NCBI RefSeq assembly: GCF_018320785.1
Contig: NC_054868.1
Coordinates: 894,885 to 958,884 of the forward strand
DNA: 64,000 nucleotides
Source: Cheilinus undulatus
Taxonomy: Eukaryota > Chordata > Actinopteri > Labriformes > Labridae
Direction of reading: 5' to 3'
The notes under the pieces are model-generated. The model was not told the DNA's origin and searched no databases. It saw only the letters and a list, made by a program, of their open reading frames with translations. A program made the translations under genes and the position numbers. Shown here one piece after another: positions 44,301 through 61,020 of the stretch (position 1 is the stretch's first letter; each line of letters begins with the position of its first letter).

Positions 44301-47300
44301 TGGTACTTTTTCTACTCTATTTGTCCTTTTTACTACTCTATTTGGTCCATTTTCTATTCTATTTGTCCTTTTTACTGTTCTATTTGGTCCTTATTTTTTT
44401 TTACCACTCACTTTGGTCCTCTTTACTACTGTATTTGGTCCTTTTTTCTACTCTATTTGTCCTTTTTATTACTTTATTTGGTCCTTTTTACTTTTCTATT
44501 TGGTCCTTTCTACTACCGTATTTGGTCCTTTTTTACCATTCTCTTCGGTTCTTTTTACTACTCTATTTGTTCCTTTTTACTACTCTATTTGGTCCTTTTT
44601 ACTACTCTATTTGGTCCTTTTTACTTTTCTATTTGGTCCTTTCTACTACCGTATTTGGTCCTTTTTACCATTCTCTTTGGTCCTTTTTACTACTTTCTTT
44701 GGTCCTTTTTACTACTCTATTTGGTCCTTTTTACTACTCTATTTGGTCCTTTTTCTACTCTATTTGTCCTTTTTACTATTCTATTTGGTCCTTTTTTTTA
44801 CCACTCTCTTTGGTCCTTTTTACTACTGTATTTGGTCCTTTTTTCTACTCTATTTGTCCTTTTTTAACCACTCTATTTGGTCCTTTTTACTAATCCATTT
44901 GGTCCTTTTTACTACCCTATTTGGTCCTTTTTCACTACTCTATTTGGTCCTTTTTACTACTGTATTTGGTCCTTTTTACTACTCTATTTGGTCCTTTTTT
45001 ACCACTCTATTTGGTCCTTTTTACTAGTCCATTTGGTCCTTTTTACCACTCTCTTTGGTCCTTTTTACTACTGTATTTGGTCCTTTTTTCTACTCTATTT
45101 GTCCTTTTTAACACTCTATTTGGTCCTTTTTACTAATCCATTTGGTCCTTTTTACTACCCTATTTGGTCCTTTTTCACTACTCTATTTGGTCCATTTTAC
45201 TACTCTATTTGGTCCTTTTTCACTACTCTATTTGGTCCTTTTTTAACCACTCTATTCGGTCCTTTTTACTACTCTATTTGGTCCTTTTTCACTACTCTAT
45301 TTGGTCCATTTTACTACTCTATTTGGTCCTTTTTCACTACTCTATTTGGTCCTTTTTTAACCACTCTATTCGGTCCTTTTTACTAGTCTATTTGGTCCTT
45401 TTTACTACTTTATTTGGTCCTTTTTCACTACTCTATTTGGTCCTTTTTTAACCACTCTATTCGGTCCTTTTTACTAGTCTATTTTGTCCTTTTTACTACT
45501 CTATTTGGTCCTTTTCCACCACTCTAATCCTTTTTACTACTCTATTTGGTCATCTTTACTACTCTATTTGGTCCTTTATACTACTCTATTTGGTCCTTTT
45601 TACTACTCTATTTGGTCCTTTTTACTACTCTGTTTGGTCCATTTTACTACTCTATTTGGTCCTTTTTACTACTCTGTTTGGTCCATTTTACTACTCTATC
45701 TCATCCTTTTTACTACTCTATTTGGTCCTTTTTCTACTCTATTTGTCCTTTTTACTATTCTATTTGGTCCTTTTTTTTACCACTCTCTTTGGTCCTTTTT
45801 ACTACTGTATTTGGTCCTTTTTTCTACTCTATTTGTCCTTTTTAACACTCTATTTGGTCCTTTTTACTAATCCATTTGGTCCTTTTTACTACCCTATTTG
45901 GTCCTTTTTCACTACTCTATTTGGTCCATTTTACTACTCTATTTGGTCCTTTTTCACTACTCTATTTTCTCTACTCTATTTGGTCCTTTTTCACTACTCT
46001 ATTTTGTCCTTTTTTCTACTCTATTTGGTCCTTTGTACTACTCTATTTGGTCCTTTTTACTACTCTATTTGGTCTTTTTACTACTCTATTCGTTCCTTTT
46101 TACTTCTCTATTTGGTTCTTTTTACTACTCCATTTGGTCCTTTTTACTACTCTATTTGGTCCTTTTTACTACTCTATTTGTTCCTTTTTACTACTCTATA
46201 TGGGTCTATTTACTACTATATATTGTCGTTTTTTCTAGTCTATTTTGTCCTTTTTCTATTCTATTTGTCCTTTTTACTATTCTATTTGGTCCTTTTTTTT
46301 ACCACTCTCTTTGGTTCTTTTTACTACTGTATTATGTCCTTTTTTCTACTCTATTTGTCCTGTTTATAAATATATTTGTCCCTATTTACTTTTATTTTTG
46401 TTCCTTTGTAATAAAGTAATTGTTCCTTTATTACAATTCTCTTTGGTCCTTTTTACTACTTTCTTTGGTCCTTTTACCACTCTTTTTGTTCCTTTTTAAT
46501 ACTCTATTATTTCCTTTTTTAACCACTCTTTTTGGTCCTTTTTACTACTCTATTTGGTCCTTTTTTCTAATCTTTTTGGTCCTTTTTACTACTCTATTTG
46601 GTCCTTTTTCACTACTGTATTTGGTCCTTTTTACTACTGTATTTGGTCCTTTTTTCTACTCTATTTGTCCTTTTTAACACTCTATTTGGTCCTTTTTACT
46701 AATCCATTTGGTCCTTTTTACTACCCTATTTGGTCCATTTTACTACTCTATTTGGTCCTTTTTCACTACTCTATTTGGTCCTTTTTTAACCACTCTATTC
46801 GGTCCTTTTTACTACTCTATTTGGTCCTTTTTCACTACTCTATTTGGTCCATTTTACTACTCTATTTGGTCCTTTTTCACTACTCTATTTGGTCCTTTTT
46901 TAACCACTCTATTCGGTCCTTTTTACTACTCTATTTGGTCCTTTTTCACTACTCTATTTGGTCCATTTTACTACTCTATTTGGTCCTTTTTCACTACTCT
47001 ATTTGGTCCTTTTTTAACCACTCTTTTCGGTCCTTTTTACTACTTTATTTGGTCCTTTTTCACTACTCTATTTTGTCCTTTTTACTACTCTATTTGGTCC
47101 TTTTCCACCACTCTAATCCTTTTTACTACTCTATTTGGTCATCTTTACTACTCTATTTGGTCCTTTATACTACTCTATTTGGTCCTTTTTACTACTCTAT
47201 TTGGTCCTTTTTACTACTCTGTTTGGTCCATTTTACTACTCTATTTGGTCTTTTTCACTACCCTATTTGTTCCTTTTTACTTCTCTATTTGGTTCTTTTT

Positions 47301-50300
47301 ACTACTCTATTTGGTTCTTTTTACTACTCTATATGGTCCTTTATACTACTCTATTTGGTCCTTTTTCTACTCTTATTTGGTCCTTTTACTACTCTGTTTG
47401 GTCCATTTTACTACTCTATTTGGTCTTTTTCACTACTATTTGTTCCTTTTTACTTCTCTATTTGGTTCTTTTTACTACTCTATTTGGTTCTTTTTACTAC
47501 TCTATATGGTCCTTTTTACTACTCTATTTGGTACTTTTTCTACTCTATTTGTCCTTTTTACTACTCTATTTGGTCCATTTTCTATTCTATTTGTCCTTTT
47601 TACTGTTCTATTTGGTCCTTATTTTTTTTTACCACTCACTTTGGTCCTCTTTACTACTGTATTTGGTCCTTTTTTCTACTCTATTTGTCCTTTTTATTAC
47701 TCTATTTGGTCCTTTTTACTTTTCTATTTGGTCCTTTCTACTACCGTATTTGGTCCTTTTTTACCATTCTCTTCGGTTCTTTTTACTACTCTATTTGTTC
47801 CTTTTTACTACTCTATTTGGTCCTTTTTTTACCACTCTCTTTGGTCCTTTTTACTACTGTATTTGGTCCTTTTTTCTACTCTATTTGTCCTTTTTAACAC
47901 TCTATTTGGTCCTTTTTACTAGTCCATTTGGTCCTTTTTACTACCCTATTTGGTCCTTTTTCACTACTCTATTTGGTCCATTTTACTACTCTATTTGGTC
48001 CTTTTTCACTACTCTATTTGGTCCTTTTTTAACCACTCTATTCGGTCCTTTTTACTACTCTATTTGGTCCTTTTTCACTACTCTATTTGGTCCTTTTTCA
48101 CTACTCTATTTTGTCCTTTTTTCTACTCTATTTGATCCTTTTTACTACTCTATTTGGTCCTTTTTACTACTCTATTTGGTCCTTTTTACTACTCTATTTG
48201 TTCCTTTTTACTTCTCTATTTGGTTCTTTTTACTACTCTATATGGTCCTTTTTACTACTCTATTTGGTCCATTTTCTATTCTATTTGTCCTTTTTACTAT
48301 TCTATTTGGTCCTTTTTTTTACCACTCTCTTCGGTTCTTTTTACTACTGTATTTGGTCCTTTTTTCTACTCTATTTGTCCTTTTTAACACTCTATTTGTC
48401 CCTTTTTACTTTTCTTTTTGGTCCTTTGTACTATTCTATTTGGTTCTTTTTTTCCATTCTCTTTGGTCCTTTTTACTACTTTCTTTGGTCCTTTTTACTA
48501 CTCTATTTGGTCCTTTTCCACCACTCTAATCCTTTTTACTACTCTATTTGTCCTTTTTACTACTCTATTAGGTCCTTTTTTAACCACTCTATTTGGTCCT
48601 TTTTACTACTCTATTTGGTCCTTTTTTCTACTCTATTTGGTCCTTTTTACTACTCTATTTGGTCCTTTTTACTACTGTATTTGGTCCTTTTTACTACTCT
48701 ATTTGGTCCTTTTTTACCACTCTATTTGGTCCTTTTTACTAGTCCATTTGGTCCTTTTTACTATTCTATTTGGTCCTTTTTCACTACTCTATTTGGTCCA
48801 TTTTACTGCTCTATTTGGTCCTTTTTCACTACTCTACTTGGTCCTTTTTTAACCACTCTATTCGGTCCTTTTTACTAGTCTATTTGGTCCTTTTTCACTT
48901 CTCTATTTGGTCCTTTTTTAACCACTCTATTCGGTCCTTTTTACCACTCTCTTTGGTCCTTTTTCACTACTCCATTTGGTCCATTTTACTACTCTATTTG
49001 GTCCTTTTTCACTACTCTATTTGGTCCTTTTTTAACCACTCTATTCGGTCCTTTTTACTACTCTATTTGGTCCTTTTTCACTACTCTATTTGGTCCTTTT
49101 TACTAGTCTATTTGGTCCTTTTTACTACTTTATTTGGTCCTTTTTCACTACTCTATTTTGTCCTTTTTACTACTCTATTTGGTCCTTTTCCACCACTCTA
49201 ATCCTTTTTACTACTCTATTTGGTCATCTTTACTACTCTATTTGGTCCTTTATACTACTCTATTTGGTCCTTTTTACTTCTCTATTTGGTCCTTTTTACT
49301 ACTCTGTTTGGTCCATTTTACTACTCTATTTGGTCTTTTTCACTACCCTATTTGTTCCTTTTTACTTCTCTATTTGGTTCTTTTTACTACTCTATTTGGT
49401 TCTTTTTACTACTCTATATGGTCCTTTTTACTACTCTATTTGGTCCATTTTCTATTCTATTTGTCCTTTTTACTATTCTATTTGGTCCTTATTTTTTTTT
49501 ACCACTCTCTTTGGTCCTCTTTACTACTGTATTTGGTCCTTTTTTCTACTCTATTTGTCCTTTTTATTACTCTATTTGGTCCTTTTTACTTTTCTATTTG
49601 GTCCTTTGTACTACCGTATTTGGTCCTTTTTTACCATTCTCTTCGGTTCTTTTTACTACTCTATTTGTTCCTTTTTACTACTCTATTTGGTCCTTTTTCT
49701 ACTCTATTTGTCCTTTTTACTTTTCTATTTGGTCCTTTGTACTACCGTATTTGGTCCTTTTTTACCATTCTCTTCGGTTCTTTTTACTACTCTATTTGTT
49801 CCTTTTTACTACTCTATTTGGTCCTTTTTCTACTCTATTTGTCCTTTTTACTTTTCTATTTGGTCCTTTGTACTACCGTATTTGGTCCTTTTTTACCATT
49901 CTCTTCGGTTCTTTTTACTACTCTATTTGTTCCTTTTTACTACTCTATTTGGTCCTTTTTTCTACTCTATTTGGTCCTTTTTACTACTCTATTTGGTCCT
50001 TTTTACTACTGTATTTGGTCCTTTTTACTACTCTATTTGGTCCTTTTTTACCACTCTATTTGGTCCTTTTTACTAGTCCATTTGGTCCTTTTTACTACTC
50101 TATTTGGTCCTTTTTCACTACTCTATTTGGTCCATTTTACTGCTCTATTTGGTCCTTTTTCACTACTCTATTTGGTCCTTTTTTAACCACTCTATTCAGT
50201 CCTTTTTACTAGTCTATTTGGTCCTTTTTCACTTCTCTATTTGGTCCTTTTTTAACCACTCTATTCGGTCCTTTTTACCACTCTCTTTGGTCCTTTTTCA

Positions 50301-51505
50301 CTACTCCATTTGGTCCATTTTACTACTCTATTTGGTCCTTTTTCACTACTCTATTTGGTCCTTTTTTAACCACTCTATTCGGTCCTTTTTACTACTCTAT
50401 TTGGTCCTTTTTCACTACTCTATTTGGTCCATTTTACTACTCTATTTGGTCCTTTTTCACTACTCTATTTGGTCCTTTTTTAACCACTCTATTCGGTCCT
50501 TTTTACTAGTCTATTTGGTCCTTTTTACTACTTTATTTGGTCCTTTTTCACTACTCTATTTTGTCCTTTTTACTACTCTATTTGGTCCTTTTCCACCACT
50601 CTAATCCTTTTTACTACTCTATTTGGTCATCTTTACTACTCTATTTGGTCCTTTATACTACTCTATTTGGTCCTTTTTACTTCTCTATTTGGTCCTTTTT
50701 ACTACTCTGTTTGGTCCATTTTACTACTCTATTTGGTCTTTTTCACTACCCTATTTGTTCCTTTTTACTTCTCTATTTGGTTCTTTTTACTACTCTATTT
50801 GGTTCTTTTTACTACTCTATATGGTCCTTTTTACTACTCTATTTGGTCCATTTTCTATTCTATTTGTCCTTTTTACTATTCTATTTGGTCCTTATTTTTT
50901 TTTACCACTCTCTTTGGTCCTCTTTACTACTGTATTTGGTCCTTTTTTCTACTCTATTTGTCCTTTTTATTACTCTATTTGGTCCTTTTTACTTTTCTAT
51001 TTGGTCCTTTGTACTACCGTATTTGGTCCTTTTTTACCATTCTCTTCGGTTCTTTTTACTACTCTATTTGTTCCTTTTTACTACTCTATTTGGTCCTTTT
51101 TCTACTCTATTTGTCCTTTTTACTTTTCTATTTGGTCCTTTGTACTACCGTATTTGGTCCTTTTTTACCATTCTCTTCGGTTCTTTTTACTACTCTATTT
51201 GTTCCTTTTTACTACTCTATTTGGTCCTTTTTCTACTCTATTTGTCCTTTTTACTTTTCTATTTGGTCCTTTGTACTACCGTATTTGGTCCTTTTTTACC
51301 ATTCTCTTCGGTTCTTTTTACTACTCTATTTGTTCCTTTTTACTACTCTATTTGGTCCTTTTTCTACTCTATTTGTCCTTTTTACTACTCTATTAGGTCC
51401 TTTTTTTACCACTCTATCTGGTCCTTTTTACTACTCGATTTGGTCCTTTTTACTACTCTATTTGGTCCTTTTTACTACTTTATTTGGTCCTTTTTTACTA
51501 CTCTT
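41385..51505. repeat. 22-bp array with higher-order structure (10.1 kb)
   Basis: About 460 copies of a 22-bp unit whose core is actactctatttggtcctt plus tt(t). Variants include a missing gg (ctatttgtcc), tcactac, aaccactctattcgg, taccactctctttgg and tactactgtattt. All plus-strand frames stay open for long stretches because the unit has no stop, giving LFTTLFGPFYYSIWSF-like artefacts. The marker ccaccactctaatcc recurs at 42247, 43874, 45516, 47105, 48518, 49190 and 50593. About 1.25 kb from near 41440 recurs at +3,269 apparently unchanged. It lies between the divergent rcor3 and kcnh1 genes. Confidence 0.97.
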
Positions 51506-53322
51506 TTTCACTAATTTTCCTTCCATTTTCCCCATTTCTAACCCATTTTGGCCCCTTAAACCAATTTTTACTATTAGTCTTCCCTTAAAGTCTTGACGAT
51601 TCCTCCTTTTTAATTTTCTAGCGTCATGTCTTATGCTCTTCATGGATTGGCTATGCAGTCTGACATTACTTTCCTCATTTGTAGTTCAGAGTGTCCATCC
51701 ACTTAGTTCACATTATAAAGGTGACATATGAGTTTAAAGGCTATACCGTACTACAGCATAAATAAGATCTATTTTTTTTTGCTTTGATGAATGTTACTTT
51801 ACCAGTAAATATAAATATGGTTATCACAGATCAGCTTTACAGAGGACCACCATTTTGCTGACCTCCACGGGCCCCTCCTTTGGCGGGGCCCCAGAAAGCT
51901 CTCGTACTTACCCATGAGACCTGTTTGACTTTTAGAGAAAACAGGACTTGCAAAGAAAAAAATCCCTCTGCTTCGTCTGCAGGGGGCGCCAGAAATGCAC
52001 GAACTAGACGGTCCTCACAGAGCTTTCTGTTTTTAACAGTTGTGTCTGTTAAAACAGGAATCAGAGGTCTGCCCCAGTCTTTATCTCCAGATCAGACATT
52101 TTTCAAGCTTCAATAAATGAACAGAGATGGGATTGTTTTGATTATGGAATATTTTACAGTCTCAAAAATAAAAAAAATGACAACCCCTGTATGTTTCATG
52201 TTCAATTAAATACTCTCGAAAAACATTACAGAAACATTTCATGAAACAAACAAATAAATCAATAAATGAATAAATAAACAAGGAAATCAATAATAATAAT
52301 TAAAGCCACACAGAACGTTTTATGGGACAAAACATCGTGTGAAATGTAAAACCATTTTGTAACATGCCACATGTGATGAAATAAAAAAAAGAATCATGTC
52401 TACAAAAAAATGTAATATAAGAAAAAAGAAAAAAAAAGAAATCCAAAAATATGTATTAACATGAACACCTTAAATGAAAAAGAAAAAAATGTAATAAAAC
52501 ATGATAAACATTAAAAAAAAATGCAAAAAAGACCAAAAAACAAAAAAACAAAATCAGTTAATGACTTGCACAAACATTGAATGACACAAAACATTTTAAA
52601 TCAGGAAAAAAAAATTTGAACAAAATGCAAAATCACTGATGAACACAAAAACAGAAACAGGCAGAATACAGAAATACAACAAAGATCATACTTTTTACAC
52701 ATTTAATGGAATATAAGGACACCTGATGACATGCCTCAACATTTCCTTATTGCAGAAACATTTCATAAAATATGATAATCATTTCATAATCAATATTCGT
52801 TATCTGTTATTTATTATTATAAATCATGAAAAAAAGCATAAAAACTAGTGGAAAAACAACATTTAATGAAATGGGAAAAACAGCTGATGTAATCCAAAAA
52901 CAATTAGGCCTTCAAAAATTAAATGAATTAAAAGAATAATAGTTTTTGAAACTCAAAAACTTATAAGGCAAACAACATTTTGTAAACAAGCAAAATAAAT
53001 AACGCAAAAATATTTCATAGAACAAAACTTTTGTACACGACATATTCTATATATCTCAAACTTTTGGGTATTTACATCATATTTTCCACCTGACCTTCAG
53101 GGCCTCCATACATTTAAGATAAGGTCATTATCCTGCTGGACATGTGACCTGACGTCTGCAGGAAACCCCGTCTTTTATTTAAGGTGGAAAAATCTGATTT
53201 CTTGCACTCACTCGATACTGTTGAACATATGAGCCGCTCTTTAATATTTTTGTATTTCGCTATCCTGTAGTCCAGACGTTGATTTCCTCCAGACTCAGGT
53301 GTGAGACTCGCATACCTGTTGG
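51506..53322. other. Intergenic, A-rich, no gene
   Basis: 51510-51590 is degenerate T-rich sequence like the left flank of the array. 52100-53050 is A-rich with ataaataaa and aaaacatt words. About 51860-51890 has gggcccctcctttggcgggg, perhaps a hAT end. No coding signal is recognised. Confidence 0.45.
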
Positions 53323-56468
<3,146 letters not shown>

Positions 56469-56534
56469 TAACTCCTCCACCCTAAGCTAACAGCATCTGT
56501 CTTTACTTCAGCATGTTTGTTAGCCATGAGGGTT

Positions 56535-59500
56535 ACCTGGTTTATTTAAAGCCTAGCAGCCACAGTTACCTTTATTTAAATACATTTACTCTGTTAGAAG
56601 CTTTTTAAACAGTCACCTGAGTTTATTTAAAGCCTAGCAGCCACAGTTACCTTTATTTAAATACATTAACACTGTTAGAAGCTTTTTAAACAGTCACCTG
56701 GTTTATTTAAAGCCTAGCAGCCACAGATACCTTTATTTTAATACATTAACACTGTTAGAAGCTTTTTAAACAGTCACCTGGGTTTATTTAAAGCCTAGCA
56801 GCCACAGTTACCCTTATTTAAATACATTTACTCCGTTAGAAGCTTTTCAAAGAGTCACCTGGGTTTATTAAAGCCTAGCAGCCACAGTTACCTTTATTTA
56901 AATACATTTACTCCATTAGAAGCTTTTTAAAGAGTCACCTGGTTTATTTAAAGCCTAGCAGCCACAGTTACCTTTATTTGAATACATTAACACTGTTAGA
57001 AGCTTTTTAAAGAGTCACCTGGGTTTATTAAAGCCTAGCAGCCACAGTTACCTTTATTTAAATACTTTAAAACTGTTAGAAGCTTTTTAAACAGTCACCT
57101 AGGTTTATTTAAAGCCTAGCAGCCACAGATACCTTTATTTAAATACATTAACACTGTTAGAAGCTTTTTAAAGAGTCACCTGGGTTTATTAAAGCCTAGC
57201 AGCCACAGTTACCTTTATTTAAATACATTTACTCCTTTAGAAGCTTTTTAAACAGTCACCTGACTTTATTTAAAGCCTAGCAGCCACAGTTACCTTTATT
57301 TAAAGACATTAACACTGTTAGAAGCTTTTTAAACAGTCACCTGAGTTTATTTAAAGCCTAGCAGCCACAGATACCTTTATTTAAATACATTAACACTGTT
57401 AGAAGCTTTTTAAACAGTCACCTGGGTTTATTTAAAGCCTAGCAGCCACAGTTACCTTTATTTAAATATATTTACTCCATTAGAAGCTTTTTAAACAGTC
57501 ACCTGGGTTTATTTAAAGCCTAGCAGCCACAGTTACCTTTATTTAAATACATTAACACTGTTAGAAGCTTTTTAAAGAGTCACCTGGGTTTATTAAAGCC
57601 TAGCAGCCACAGTTACCTTTATTTAAATACATTTACTCCGTTAGAAGCTTTTTAAACAGTCACCTGACTTTATTTAAAGCCTAGCAGCCACAGTTACCTT
57701 TATTTAAAGACATTAACACTGTTAGAAGCTTTTTAAACAGTCACCTGAGTTTATTTAAAGCCTAGCAGCCACAGATACCTTTATTTTAATACATTAACAC
57801 TGTTAGAAGCTTTTTAAACAGTCACCTGAGTTTATTTAAAGCCTAGCAGCCACAGTTACCTTTATTTAAATACATTTACTCCATTAGAAGCTTTTTAAAG
57901 AGTCACCTGGTTTATTTAAAGCCTAGCAGCTACAGTTACCTTTATTTAAATACATTTACTCCGTTAGAAGCTTTTTAAACAGTCACCTGGTTTATTTAAA
58001 GCCTAGCAGCCACAGTTACCTTTATTTAAATACATTTACTCCGTTAGAAGCTTTTTAAACAGTCACCTGGGTTTATTTAAAGCCTAGCAGCCACAGATAC
58101 CTTTATTTAAATACATTAACACTGTTAGAAGCTTTCTAAACAGTCACCTGGGTTTATTTAAAGCCTAGCAGCCACAGTTACCTTTATTTAAATACATTAA
58201 CACTGTTAGAAGCTTTCTAAACAGTCACCTGGGTTTATTTAAAGCCTAGCAGCCACAGTGTCCTTTATTTTACTACATTTACACTGTTAGAAGCTTTTTA
58301 AACAGTCACCTGGGTTTATTTAAAGCCTAGCAGCCACAGTTACCTTTATTTAAATACATTAACACTGTTAGAAGCTTTTTAAAGAGTCACCTGGGTTTAT
58401 TAAAGCCTAGCAGCCACAGTTACCTTTATTTAAATACATTTACTCCGTTAGAAGCTTTTTAAACAGTCACCTGACTTTATTTAAAGCCTAGCAGCCACAG
58501 TTACCTTTATTTAAATACATTAACACTGTTAGAAGCTTTCTAAACAGTCACCTGAGTTTATTTAAAGCCTAGCAGCCACAGATACCTTTATTTTAATACA
58601 TTAACACTGTTAGAAGCTTTTTAAACAGTCACCTGAGTTTATTTAAAGCCTAGCAGCCACAGTTACCTTTATTTAAATACATTTACTCCATTAGAAGCTT
58701 TTTAAAGAGTCACCTGGTTTATTTAAAGCCTAGCAGCCACAGTTACCTTTATTTAAATACATTTACTCCGTTAGAAGCTTTTTAAACAGTCACCTGGTTT
58801 ATTTAAAGCCTAGCAGCCACAGTTACCTTTATTTAAATACATTTACTCCGTTAGAAGCTTTTTAAACAGTCACCTGGGTTTATTTAAAGCCTAGCAGCCA
58901 CAGATACCTTTATTTAAATACATTAACACTGTTAGAAGCTTTCTAAACAGTCACCTGGGTTTATTTAAAGCCTAGCAGCCACAGTTACCTTTATTTAAAT
59001 ACATTAACACTGTTAGAAGCTTTCTAAACAGTCACCTGGGTTTATTTAAAGCCTAGCAGCCACAGTTTCCTTTATTTTAATACATTAACACTGTTAGAAG
59101 CTTTTTAAACAGTCACCTGGGTTTATTTAAAGCCTAGCAGCCACAGATACCTTTATTTAAATACATTAACACTGTTAGAAGCTTTTTAAACAGTCACCTG
59201 GGTTTATTTAAAGCCTAGCAGCCACAGTTTCCTTTATTTAAATACATTAACACTGTTAGAAGCTTTTTAAACAGTCACCTGGGTTTATTTAAAGCCTAGC
59301 AGCCACAGATACCTTTCTTTAAATACATTTAACACTGTTAGAAGCTTTTAAACAGTCACCTGAGTTTATTTAAAGCCTAGCAGCCACAGATACCTTTATT
59401 TAAATACATTAACACTGTTAGAAGCTTTCTAAACAGTCACCTGGGTTTATTTAAAGCCTAGCAGCCACAGTTACCTTTATTTAAATACATTAACACTGTT

Positions 59501-61020
59501 AGAAGCTTTCTAAACAGTCACCTGGGTTTATTTAAAGCCTAGCAGCCACAGTTTCCTTTATTTTAATACATTAACACTGTTAGAAGCTTTTTAAACAGTC
59601 ACCTGGGTTTATTTAAAGCCTAGCAGCCACAGTTACCTTTATTTAAATACATTAACACTGTTAGAAGCTTTCTAAACAGTCACCTGGGTTTATTTAAAGC
59701 CTAGCAGCCACAGTTTCCTTTATTTTAATACATTAACACTGTTAGAAGCTTTTTAAACAGTCACCTGGGTTTATTTAAAGCCTAGCAGCCACAGATACCT
59801 TTATTTAAATACATTAACACTGTTAGAAGCTTTTTAAACAGTCACCTGGGTTTATTTAAAGCCTAGCAGCCACAGTTTCCTTTATTTAAATACATTAACA
59901 CTGTTAGAAGCTTTTTAAACAGTCACCTGGGTTTATTTAAAGCCTAGCAGCCACAGTTTCCTTTATTTAAATACATTAACACTGTTAGAAGCTTTTTAAA
60001 CAGTCACCTGGGTTTATTTAAAGTCTAGCAGCCACAGTTACCTTTATTTAAATACATTAACACTGTTAGAAGCTTTTTAAACAGTCACCTGGGTTTATTT
60101 AAAGCCTAGCAGCCACAGTTTCCTTTATTTAAATACATTAACACTGTTAGAAGCTTTTTAAACAGTCACCTGGGTTTATTTAAAGCCTAGCAGCCACAGA
60201 TACCTTTATTTAAATACATTAACACTGTTAGAAGCTTTTTAAACAGTCACCTGGGTTTATTTAAAGCCTAGCAGCCACAGTTTCCTTTATTTAAATACAT
60301 TAACACTGTTAGAAGCTTTTTAAACAGTCACCTGGGTTTATTTAAAGCCTAGCAGCCACAGATACCTTTATTTAAATACATTAACACTGTTAGAAGCTTT
60401 TTAAACAGTCACCTGGGTTTATTTAAAGCCTAGCAGCCACAGTTTCCTTTATTTAAATACATTAACACTGTTAGAAGCTTTTTAAACAGTCACCTGGGTT
60501 TATTTAAAGTCTAGCAGCCACAGTTACCTTTATTTAAATACATTAACACTGTTAGAAGCTTTTTAAACAGTCACCTGGGTTTATTTAAAGTCTAGCAGCC
60601 ACAGTTACCTTTATTTAAATACATTAACACTGTTAGAAGCTTTTTAAAGAGTCACCTGGGTTTATTAAAGCCTAGCAGCCACAGTTACCTTTATTTAAAT
60701 ACATTAACACTGTTAGAAGCTTTTTAAACAGTCACCTGGGTTTATTTAAAGTCTAGCAGCTACAGTTACCTTTATTTAAATACATTAACACTGTTAGAAG
60801 CTTTTTAAACAGTCACCTGGGTTTATTTAAAGCCTAGCAGCCACAGTTACCTTTATTTAAATACATTAACACTGTTAGAAGCTTTCTAAACAGTCACCTG
60901 GGTTTATTTAAAGCCTAGCAGCCACAGTTACCTTTATTTAAATACATTAACACTGTTAGAAGCTTTCTAAACAGTCACCTGGGTTTATTTAAAGTCTAGC
61001 AGCCACAGTTACCTACCTTT
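56535..61020. repeat. 81-bp minisatellite in kcnh1 intron 1
   Basis: About 55 copies of an about 81-bp unit: ctgttagaagctttttaaac, agtcacctgggtttatttaa, agcctagcagccacagttac, ctttatttaaatacattaac, a. Variants: ctccgttag for cactgttag, aaagagtcacc, cagatacc, cagtttcc, and a unit shortened by 4 bases (gggtttattaaagcc). It starts about 230 bases after the exon donor. Confidence 0.96.

Noticed and set aside
41331..51596. Dozens of overlapping plus-strand frames (LFTTLFGPFYYSIWSF type), resembling membrane proteins
   Set aside because: The 22-bp unit has no stop on the plus strand, so all three frames stay open; content is dictated by the repeat.
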